Assembly: GCA_007121455.1 (NCBI GenBank)
Contig: SKKN01000004.1
Location: 1-64,000 of the forward strand
Length of the DNA: 64,000 bases
Direction: 5' to 3'
Origin: Gemmatimonadota bacterium
GTDB lineage: Bacteria; Gemmatimonadota; Gemmatimonadetes; Longimicrobiales; Gaopeijiaceae
Part shown: positions 1-6,569 of the stretch, piece after piece
Numbering within the stretch: position 1 is the stretch's first letter
Layout: every line of letters begins with the position of its first letter
Notes under the pieces: model-generated
What the model was told of the DNA's origin: nothing
The model's input: the letters and a program-made list of their open reading frames with translations, nothing else
Database searches by the model: none
Made by a program: the position numbers and the translations under genes

Positions 1-94
1 GAACCATCGCATCCAGGAAGGGCAACGCCACCGTCGCTCCCATACCCCTCAGGAACGTCCGCCGCTCTATGTGCTTCCCCGTAATCAGATGCAT
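1..94 (-). CDS. DUF1552 family protein, N-terminal fragment (runs off window)
   Basis: Only the first 31 codons are inside the window. They read as a twin-arginine type leader: basic start, a RRTFLRG box at residues 11-17, then a hydrophobic stretch ending ALPFLDAM. This leader is typical of DUF1552 secreted proteins. The gene lies 62 bases downstream of, and on the same strand as, the DUF1592 gene, and these two families are commonly adjacent in Planctomycetes, Acidobacteria and Gemmatimonadota. The family has no settled function. The ATG is preceded by GGAGAGAGGGAAA, a usable ribosome site. The body of the gene is not visible, so the family call rests on the leader and the neighbour. Confidence 0.7.
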   Translation of the reverse strand, partial: MHLITGKHIERRTFLRGMGATVALPFLDAMV

Positions 95-156
95 TTTTTT
101 TCCCTCTCTCCTCGTTCCGCGTCGCGTTTCCGCCTGCTCGTGACTGGCCCCGCGTT

Positions 157-2661
157 CTACCGTCGGTCTTCGGTATCCTGAGCGAGAGATCCACTCCGCT
201 TCATCTGGAATGCATCGCTCTCCACCACACCGAGGATGAAGGACGAGAGGCGGTAGTCCTCCTCCGCCGCTCGCCCGGTGATCGCACGGATCGTGGGTCC
301 GTCGCTGTAGTCCACCCGCCGCCCGAGCGCGTACGCCATCAGGTTCTTCGTGAAGGTTCTCACGAGTGGGGTCGGCCGCTCGAGAAGGGCGTCAGCGAGT
401 TCCACAGCGTTCTCGACGGCCGTTCCATCCCAGAGCTCCCCTCGGGTATCGAGAGGCGCGGATCGTTCGCGGATCCGCCACTGCCCCGTCACGTCGAAGT
501 TGTCGAGTGCCAATCCGAGCGGGTCGATGAACTGGTGGCAGGAGTTGCATGTGGGATTGCTGCGGTGCAACTCCAGCCGCTGCCGCGTCGTAAGCGCCTC
601 ACCGTCCTGCGTCGCTGCCGTCTCCTCGAGATCCGGCACGGGAGGCGGGGGCGGGGGCGGGGAGTCGAGGAGCACCTCCATGACCCAGAGCCCGCGTAGC
701 ACCGGCGACGTCCGGTTCCCCAGAGAAGTCAATACGAGCACGCTTCCATGCCCGAAGATTCCCCTCCGCTTGCTCCCCTCGGGATACTTCACCCGCTGGA
801 AGGCCTCCCCGACGACGTGGGGGATCCCGTAATGCCGGGCGAGCCGCTCGTTCACGAACGTGTAGTCCGCCCCATAGAACTCGAAGAGGCTTCGGTCTTC
901 ACGGACGAGGTTCAGGAAGAAGAGCTCCGTCTCCCGGCGCATCGCGTCTGCAAGCTGCTGGTCGTACCCCGGAAACCAGAAGGCATCGGGCCGCACCCGA
1001 TCCAGATCCTGAAGCCGTAGCCACTGCGCTGCGAACCGGGTCGCGAGTGCCTCCGCCCTCGGGTCCGCCATCATCCTGCGTGTCTGCTCCTCCAGGATAT
1101 CGGGATCGGACAAAAGGCCGTCGGCCGCGAGCTCCAACAGCTCCCGGTCGGGCAGCGACCCCCACAGGAAGAAGGAGAGCCGGGAAGCCAGCTCGAGGTC
1201 GCTGATCCGGTAGGACTCGCCGGGCTGGACATCCTCGGGTTCCCTCTCGAAGCGGAAGACGAAGTAAGGGCTTGCGAGGATTGCTTCCAGGGCATTGCGG
1301 ACCCCCATCTCGAAGCCCCCCTCCTCGACTCCTTCCTCGTAGAAGCGCAGCAGCGCACTGGAGTCCCGCTCGGTCAGGGGCCGGCGGTAGGCGGTCGTCG
1401 CGAGGTCCGAGAGGATCTCCTTCGCGCAGGCCCGTTCCTCCTCCGTCGACTCCGGTCGGCAGGTGAGCACACGGTCGCGGGCCGCCGGCTCCGAGACGCC
1501 GGTGGAGCTGTGGGGTCCGCTGATCGTCATCTCGCGGATATGCGGCGGGGAGGTGGTACCGTAGCTGACCTCGGTACCGGTGAGCGACCATTCGTGCGGC
1601 TGCATCAGGTCCTCGTAGGGCCCGTCCTGATTCCGGATGAACGCCGCGGTCACCCGGTGCTGGCCGGCCTTCACGAAGACCGAGTCGGTCCGAATGGGGA
1701 AGTCACGCCGCCCCTGGAAATCCACATTGCCGCCGTAGGGCAAGAGCGCCACCTGCTCGCCGTTGATCGATACGTCGATGTCCTCGAACCGCTCACCCCA
1801 ACCCGAGATGAACTCCATGTCGAAGACGTAGTACCCGTCCGCCGGAAAGTCGTGGACGATCGAGATCCCGCCCCGGGTGCCGTAGGGTGCTCCCTCCAGG
1901 CGTTCCCACGCGTGCTGCGAGACATAACGGGAGTTCGAGTAGGTCTTGTCCGTCCGCGTCGCCGCGGGATGACCCAGGGCGAGGCGGGCGATCTCGCTCG
2001 CCGCGTTCAGGTAGCCGTCCATCAGCGTAGCGGTGATCCCCTGTACGTCGGCGATGTTGTCGAAGTGCTGGCTGATCTGGTCGTCCGGGAGCCAGTCGGC
2101 CGCATCCACCTGAACCCCGAGCAGATCCCGGACGGCCTGCGAATACTCCGCCTGGTTCAGCCGCTGGAAGGTGCGCGTGCCCGGATCCGGACTTGCGGCG
2201 GCGCGCGCGTCGAGATCCCCCTCCAGGGTTTCCACGAGGAGCGCGAGCGTGTCTCCTCCCGGTCTCGGCATGCCCGGCGGCGGCATCATGTCGAGGTGGA
2301 GCTTGTTGATCATCTTCTCCGCCGCTTCGGCCCTCCCGGATGGTGCCGAAGCCACATCGAAGTCCTGAAGGGAAAGGTTCCCGGTCCTCATCTCGTCGTT
2401 GTGGCAGGCGACGCAGTTGCGTCGGACCACGGCGGTCAGGGCATCCCGGTCTACCCCGTCACCCTCGGAGGGAGCTGCGGTTACCGCACCTCGGGTGGCG
2501 GGCTGGGAGCCCGGGTCGAAGGAGGAAAGGAGGACATCCCCGTCGACCGCCGCCTGAGCGTACGCCATGGCCTGATGATCGACGGCACCCGATTCGGCGC
2601 TTTCCGCAATGAGAACGAGCAGGACTCCGAGCCCGGCCACTGCCGCGATCCATGTCTTCAT
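157..2661 (-). CDS. DUF1592/DUF1588/DUF1587/DUF1595/DUF1585 multidomain cytochrome-like secreted protein
   Basis: An 834-residue exported protein. Residues 1-25 are a signal peptide. A CVACH haem-binding motif lies near residues 83-87 and a second CNSCH motif in the C-terminal third, so two c-type haems are likely. In between are the DUF1587 region (NQAEYSQAVRDLLG), the DUF1595/DUF1592 region (SPYFVFRFE) and the DUF1588 region with a run of seven prolines; DUF1585 closes the protein. The central part also resembles a carbohydrate-binding beta domain. The reading frame is open further upstream, but the ATG at 2661 begins a clean signal peptide and is preferred. Substrate and reaction are unknown; a periplasmic electron-transfer or polysaccharide-degradation role with the DUF1552 partner is inference. 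Confidence 0.88.
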   Translation of the reverse strand: MKTWIAAVAGLGVLLVLIAESAESGAVDHQAMAYAQAAVDGDVLLSSFDPGSQPATRGAVTAAPSEGDGVDRDALTAVVRRNCVACHNDEMRTGNLSLQDFDVASAPSGRAEAAEKMINKLHLDMMPPPGMPRPGGDTLALLVETLEGDLDARAAASPDPGTRTFQRLNQAEYSQAVRDLLGVQVDAADWLPDDQISQHFDNIADVQGITATLMDGYLNAASEIARLALGHPAATRTDKTYSNSRYVSQHAWERLEGAPYGTRGGISIVHDFPADGYYVFDMEFISGWGERFEDIDVSINGEQVALLPYGGNVDFQGRRDFPIRTDSVFVKAGQHRVTAAFIRNQDGPYEDLMQPHEWSLTGTEVSYGTTSPPHIREMTISGPHSSTGVSEPAARDRVLTCRPESTEEERACAKEILSDLATTAYRRPLTERDSSALLRFYEEGVEEGGFEMGVRNALEAILASPYFVFRFEREPEDVQPGESYRISDLELASRLSFFLWGSLPDRELLELAADGLLSDPDILEEQTRRMMADPRAEALATRFAAQWLRLQDLDRVRPDAFWFPGYDQQLADAMRRETELFFLNLVREDRSLFEFYGADYTFVNERLARHYGIPHVVGEAFQRVKYPEGSKRRGIFGHGSVLVLTSLGNRTSPVLRGLWVMEVLLDSPPPPPPPVPDLEETAATQDGEALTTRQRLELHRSNPTCNSCHQFIDPLGLALDNFDVTGQWRIRERSAPLDTRGELWDGTAVENAVELADALLERPTPLVRTFTKNLMAYALGRRVDYSDGPTIRAITGRAAEEDYRLSSFILGVVESDAFQMKRSGSLAQDTEDRR

Positions 2662-3034
2662 CCACCATCTCCCATCAGAAAAACGCTCGTCCCTCGCCCC
2701 GGCTCGTACGGCCATGGCCCGAAGTCGAAATCGAAGTGCGGGGTGGGATCCTTGTGCAGGCATGTTGGAACGTCACTCCAACCCCCCCGCCGCCAGCGGC
2801 AGGGTGCGCCCCCTCGGTTCAGGACGTCCGGCAGGTTCGGTGAGCACAGCCTCCTCGAGCCGGCGAGACCACCTTCAAGCGTAATCTCACACGAAAGAAC
2901 TTTCAAGCTCGGACACCGGGTGATCCGCACCCGCCGCGATCGAGGCCGCACCGCCTGCATAAGGGATTAATACAAATGCGGCGACGCTCCGGTTCCGGCG
3001 TGCACCGATGGATCACCCCTGCAGCCCATTCTCT
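2662..3034. other. Intergenic region between lemA and the DUF1592 gene
   Basis: 373 bases without a supported gene. Both neighbours are on the minus strand, so the stretch should hold the DUF1592 promoter and the 3' end of the upstream transcript. It has a small inverted repeat (TTGGA/TCCAA, 2765-2781) and an AT-rich patch near 2958-2980. A GG-N10-GC spacing at 2799-2812 on the minus strand lacks the rest of a sigma-54 consensus. Nothing else was recognised. Confidence 0.5.
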
Positions 3035-3619
3035 TCAGTCGAACGACACCCTCGGCGTCTCCCGCTCTGCCGGGCTCTCCACCTCGAAGAGCTCCGCAGG
3101 GCCGAAGTTGAAGGCATTCGCCACCACGTTCGTCGGTACCGTCTGGCGGAGCGTGTTGTACTGCATCACTGAATCGTTGTAGGACTGCCGCGCGAACGCC
3201 ACGCGGTTTTCGGTCGATGATAGCTCCTCCTGCAGCTTCATCATGTTCTGATTCGCCTTGAGGTCGGGATATGCCTCCGAAAGTGCGAAAAACCGCCCCA
3301 TGGCTCCGGTCAGCGCCTGCTCTGCGCCGAGCAGGCCCTTCATCGCCTCCGGGTCCCCCGGCTGTGCCGCTGCCGCCTCTTCGGCCTGGCTCGCCTGGTT
3401 TCGAGCCTGAATGACCGCCTCCAGCGTCTCTTGCTCGTGCTTCATGTACCCCTTCGCGACCTCGACCAGGTTCGGGATGAGGTCGTAGCGCCGCTTGAGC
3501 TGCACATCGATCTGGGCGAAGGCGTTCCGGTACCGCTCCCTGAGCGCCACGAGCCGGTTGTACCGGGTCAGGAAGAAAAGACCGACGAGGACGATGACGG
3601 CGAGGATGACCCAGACCAT
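3035..3619 (-). CDS. lemA: LemA family membrane-anchored protein
   Basis: 194 residues, the usual LemA length. One N-terminal membrane helix (about 2-19) is followed by a long helical region holding the family signature: YNRLVALRERYRNAFAQID, then KRRYDLIPNLVEVAKGY and, later, ARQSYNDSVMQYN and a closing FNFGPAELFEVES. The function of LemA is not settled; structures show a four-helix bundle, and the family is often near TPM-domain or peptidase genes. No such partner is adjacent here: the gene stands alone between the DUF1592 gene and a zinc-ribbon gene on the same strand. ATG start at 3619. Confidence 0.93.
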   Translation of the reverse strand: MVWVILAVIVLVGLFFLTRYNRLVALRERYRNAFAQIDVQLKRRYDLIPNLVEVAKGYMKHEQETLEAVIQARNQASQAEEAAAAQPGDPEAMKGLLGAEQALTGAMGRFFALSEAYPDLKANQNMMKLQEELSSTENRVAFARQSYNDSVMQYNTLRQTVPTNVVANAFNFGPAELFEVESPAERETPRVSFD

Positions 3620-3811
3620 TGTGTTCTTCCTCCGCAGGAGTGCTCAGGGACCGCCGCTCCTCCACGTCCATCGATCGCTCGGGTTCGTGGGCGACCATTG
3701 GCGGCCATGAGAAAGACTACGGGAAGTTCATGCTCCACCGGCGGCGACGCCAGCCCACGTATCCGGCTTCCGCGCGAAGGAACCACCGGCGAGCCCCAGC
3801 CCCCAACCCGG

Positions 3812-4045
3812 TCACACCCGATCCTGGAGGCCTTCGACCCCGGCCTGGCGCGCACAGTGCGCGCAGCAGTAGATGGACTCACCGGCCTCCACGCCGTGCC
3901 CTACGATCCGGACTCCGCAATGCTCACAGATCGGTGCCAGCTTCTGGATGGCACATTCGAAGGAATCGAAGACGTGGCTGTTCCCCGCCGCCGTGACTTC
4001 GAAGGAAAGGTAGTAATCGTTCCCACACACCTCGCACACGGCCAT
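3812..4045 (-). CDS. Small zinc-ribbon protein, prokaryotic-metallothionein-like family
   Basis: 77 residues with four CxxC-type pairs: CEVC at 4-7, then a Cys in FDSFECAIQ, CEHC, and CCAHC near the C-terminus, consistent with binding one or two zinc ions. The opening MAVCEVCGNDY and the FDSFECAIQKLAPICEHCG core match a small conserved protein I recall from Actinobacteria and related groups, without assigned function. The frame is open upstream, but the ATG at 4045 follows GGGAGGAATCGGCC, a good ribosome site, and begins the conserved part. It is divergent from the 4263 gene across a 217-base region. Confidence 0.82.
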   Translation of the reverse strand: MAVCEVCGNDYYLSFEVTAAGNSHVFDSFECAIQKLAPICEHCGVRIVGHGVEAGESIYCCAHCARQAGVEGLQDRV

Positions 4046-4160
4046 GGCCGATTCCTCCCGTTGTTGGGTTGGTTTTCGTGCCCCCGGCCCCGAACTGGAA
4101 CGGGGCGTGTACAACCCTGAAAGATCCGGGCCAAAGCAGAGCGAACCAGGTCTCAGGGGA

Positions 4161-4176
4161 AGGCATGGACCTTGCT
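4161..4176 (+). promoter_or_regulatory. Sigma-54-like -24/-12 element upstream of the LolA-like gene
   Basis: The sequence AGGCATGGACCTTGCT has GG and GC separated by exactly ten bases and differs from TGGCAYG-N4-TTGCW only at the first base. The GC lies about 87 bases before the ATG at 4263, in the divergent region shared with the zinc-ribbon gene. Inferred from pattern only. Confidence 0.5.
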
Positions 4177-4262
4177 TCCGGTTCACCGCGCTCCATCGGG
4201 AGCCCCTGGCCCCGTGAGATCACGTCCCCACCGACCCGATCCGACGAGAAAAGGAGAGAGAG

Positions 4263-5171
4263 ATGCGTGTTGTGGAGAGAGCCCGGATGGCGGGCACCTC
4301 GGCGCTCCATACCGGCTCGAAGCTCCCGGGGCCCTGGACGACCTTCTGGGCGCTCGGTTTGGCGGCAGCCCTTCTGAGCCCCGGCCCGGCGGCGGGACAG
4401 GACGCGCAGACGATCCTCTCCGAAGCGATGGACCGGTATCGGGACCGGCTCACGGCCGTCGAGGATCTCACGATCCGGCAGGAGATCATGGGTGTGACGA
4501 CCACTTCTTACCTGGTGAAGGAATCCGTGGACGGCTACCCGCTCCTGAAGCCGGCGGACTCGGACGGAGCCGCGACCGAATTCGGTCCGATGGACGCGGT
4601 GGGCGAACTCTGGGCAAGCCCACACCACCTCTTCGTGGAACTCGCCCACGAGTGGTCCCTCGAGGGGAGGGGCTCGGTGAACGGTGAAGAAACGTGGACG
4701 CTCGTCCTGGAGGACGTCGAAGCCATGGATTGGAGGGGCATGTCCGGCAGCAACGATGCGTTCGTGGCCCAGCGAGTCGTGCTCGAGCTCTCGATCCGGG
4801 ACCTGGTTCCACTTTCGATGCGCCTGGACGGGGAGGCCCGTGGAAGCGACGAGCCGCGACCGTTCACGCTCCACATGGAGCTCTCCGACTACCGAGAGAT
4901 CGATGGATACCTTCACCCGTTTCTCGCCGTCGTCGAGACGGAAGGCACCCCGGCCGGACTGTCTCCGGAGGAGTTCGAGGAAGCGAAAGAAAGCCTCGAA
5001 GTGCTCCGGCAAGAGTTGGAGCGTATGCCCGAGGAGCAGCGAACGGCAATGGAGCGCCTCATGGGCGATCAGGTCAAGGCCTTCGAGGAGATGATCGCGA
5101 GTGGAAGGCTGCGGGTGGAGGTTCGCGTGACGGACGTACGGGTGAACTCCGGTCCGCCGGGGGCGCGCTGA
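4263..5171 (+). CDS. Secreted protein, LolA/outer-membrane lipoprotein-sorting-like fold
   Basis: 302 residues. A basic N-terminus (to about 20) precedes a hydrophobic helix ending AAGQ near residue 45, so it is exported. The mature part starts with an amphipathic helix (AQTILSEAMDRYRDRLTAVEDLTIRQ) followed by alternating beta strands. This layout is typical of LolA/LolB-like or DUF4292-type proteins, which form an open beta barrel that can hold a hydrophobic ligand. The C-terminal quarter is a charged coiled coil (EEFEEAKESLEVLRQELERM). A GAAAAGGAGAGAG ribosome site precedes the ATG. It is convergent with the TVP38 gene, ends 18 bases away. The ligand is unknown. Confidence 0.65.
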   Translation: MRVVERARMAGTSALHTGSKLPGPWTTFWALGLAAALLSPGPAAGQDAQTILSEAMDRYRDRLTAVEDLTIRQEIMGVTTTSYLVKESVDGYPLLKPADSDGAATEFGPMDAVGELWASPHHLFVELAHEWSLEGRGSVNGEETWTLVLEDVEAMDWRGMSGSNDAFVAQRVVLELSIRDLVPLSMRLDGEARGSDEPRPFTLHMELSDYREIDGYLHPFLAVVETEGTPAGLSPEEFEEAKESLEVLRQELERMPEEQRTAMERLMGDQVKAFEEMIASGRLRVEVRVTDVRVNSGPPGAR

Positions 5172-5189
5172 CCTCTCCTGGGGTCGACT

Positions 5190-5885
5190 TCAGGAGGAGG
5201 TGATCCCGAAGAAGGGCTTCTTCCCGGACTTCCGCACCACCGCGACGTAGAGGGGCGGCGCCAGGAGGAAGACGAGGTAGATTCCCCCCGCAAGCCAGAA
5301 CTCGGGTGAGGCCGGCCGGGTCAGCGTGTCACCGAGGAACGCGAGAACGAAGAGCGTCGGCCCGATGCCGAGCGCCGAGGCACCCATGAACTGACGGTAG
5401 GTGATCCGGCTCACTCCTGCGATGTGGTTCTGCAGCTCGTACGGGATGCTGGGGAGAAGCCGCAGATAGAAGAAGACGAGGAACGCGTTTCGATTGATGA
5501 GGTCCGCGTGCCTCTTGACCCGGCTGTTCCCGAGCTTCTCCTCCACCCACCGCCGGCCCAGCCGCCGGGACACCGTGAAGGGGACCAGGCTCGCGAAAAT
5601 CGTCACCGTGAAGGTGAGGAGCGATCCCCAGAGAGTCCCGAAGGCGAGGCCCGCCGCCATCGTCATGACCGTGGTCGCATACGGGATGAAGACGGCGAGC
5701 ATGTAGAGCGCGATGTACACGAACGGCGCGAGAGCGCCGAAGGAGAGGATGAAGCTCTGGAGATTCCCAGGATCGAGCAGCTCTGCTCGGAACAAGAGTG
5801 CCAGCGCGGCCAGGAGCGCGACGAAACCGGCGCCACGGGCCAGACCGGCGCGAAGCGCCTTCCTGTCGCGTCGATCTCCTCTCAC
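5190..5885 (-). CDS. TVP38/TMEM64 (VTT/DedA-superfamily) membrane protein
   Basis: 231 residues from the GTG chosen here. Five or six membrane helices; the family core is visible as PFVYIALYMLAVFIPYATTVMTMAAGLAFG, then RRLGRRWVEEKLG, then a loop with FVFFYLRLLPSIPYELQNHIAGVSRI. VTT-domain proteins are linked to lipid scrambling and membrane homeostasis; the bacterial members are little characterised. The frame stays open to 6047, but the upstream part is charged, low-complexity and overlaps the next gene, so the GTG at 5885 (or a TTG just before it) is more likely. The start remains uncertain. A second VTT-superfamily gene, DedA-like, lies at 24634. Confidence 0.85.
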   Translation of the reverse strand: MRGDRRDRKALRAGLARGAGFVALLAALALLFRAELLDPGNLQSFILSFGALAPFVYIALYMLAVFIPYATTVMTMAAGLAFGTLWGSLLTFTVTIFASLVPFTVSRRLGRRWVEEKLGNSRVKRHADLINRNAFLVFFYLRLLPSIPYELQNHIAGVSRITYRQFMGASALGIGPTLFVLAFLGDTLTRPASPEFWLAGGIYLVFLLAPPLYVAVVRKSGKKPFFGITSS

Positions 5886-5947
5886 CAATGTGTCCCGCTT
5901 CTCGGGGCAATGCACACGGCCGTCGTCTGCGCGCACAGGGTGACCCT

Positions 5948-5967
5948 CCTGGCGCAGGTGCGCCAGG
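5948..5967 (-). terminator. Perfect 9-bp inverted repeat between two minus-strand genes
   Basis: CCTGGCGCA and TGCGCCAGG are separated by two bases. The hairpin lies 40 bases after the stop of the 6007-6402 gene and 63 bases before the TVP38 start. There is no T-run, so it could be a terminator-like stem for the upstream gene or an operator for the TVP38 gene. Confidence 0.4.
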
Positions 5968-6006
5968 GGACCGGCTCGAACGGACCCATTCCCCTCGCTC
6001 CGGCGA

Positions 6007-6402
6007 TTACCGGAGATGCCACCGCGAGGTCTCCACTGGATTTCCAACCGTGAGGACGAGGGTATCCCCGGGTTTGAGCGAGATCCGTTCGGTCCGGTAC
6101 GATGCGCGCGAACCGATCGGGGTCACGAGGAGCTGGAACGCGTCGGCCGTAGTCCCCAGAAAACGGGGAAGCGCGAGAACCTGCTCCCCAATCCCTCCGA
6201 CCGAGCCGAGTCGCCGTTCGCTCTCGCCTCCGTCCATACGCAGGTAGACGACGACATCCTGGAAATTGCCGTTTCGAATCTCGAGCCGAGGATCGCCGTT
6301 CCGCGCCACGTCCTCTCCCCCTCCCCGCCACGGCAGGCAGGAGGCGGCGGCAGCCACCACGACGAGGATGAACAAGCGCCGGGTGACAGTCATTTTGAGC
6401 AT
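6007..6402 (-). CDS. Small secreted lipoprotein-like protein of unknown function
   Basis: 131 residues. The N-terminus (MLKMTVTRRLFILVVVAAAA) is a signal peptide running into SCLPW, a plausible lipobox with Cys near residue 22. The mature domain is beta-rich: LEIRNGNFQDVVVYLRMDG, LGSVGGIGEQVLALPRFL, ISLKPGDTLVLTVGN. It resembles a single Ig-like or calycin-like sandwich, but no named family was recognised. GGAGG lies five bases before the ATG. The upstream region carries a sigma-54-like element on the same strand. Confidence 0.7.
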   Translation of the reverse strand: MLKMTVTRRLFILVVVAAAASCLPWRGGGEDVARNGDPRLEIRNGNFQDVVVYLRMDGGESERRLGSVGGIGEQVLALPRFLGTTADAFQLLVTPIGSRASYRTERISLKPGDTLVLTVGNPVETSRWHLR

Positions 6403-6469
6403 GGAAGCCTCCGGTCCGATGATCTACATCGAATGCTTTGAATGTTATATCGACCAAAGGGGGGAAAAG

Positions 6470-6485
6470 TGCCAGAACCGTGCCA
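6470..6485 (-). promoter_or_regulatory. Sigma-54-like element upstream of the 6402 lipoprotein gene
   Basis: Read on the minus strand, TGGCACGGTTCTGGCA has a perfect -24 box (TGGCACG), the GG-N10-GC spacing and a single change in the -12 box (TGGC for TTGC). The start codon is about 68 bases downstream. The same bases can be read as a TGCCA direct repeat, so another regulator is possible. Confidence 0.45.
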
Positions 6486-6569
6486 CCGGGCCATGGCGCG
6501 ACTTGCCCTCACCGACCTCCGAATCCACTCTGACTGGATCATGCTGCGGCCTACAGACCGGGAGTACCG

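Noticed and set aside
2799-2812. Minus-strand GG-N10-GC upstream of the DUF1592 gene
   Set aside because: Spacing alone; the rest of both boxes is off consensus. Such pairs occur about once per 80 bases per strand by chance at this GC content.
1510-2970. Long plus-strand open frame opposite the DUF1592 gene
   Set aside because: It is antisense to a gene with clear domains; composition is Arg/Gly/Val/Asp-rich and has no motif. High GC opens such frames.
6520-6534. ATGGCGCGACTTGCC before the S9 peptidase as a sigma-54 site
   Set aside because: The GG to GC spacing is eight bases, not ten.
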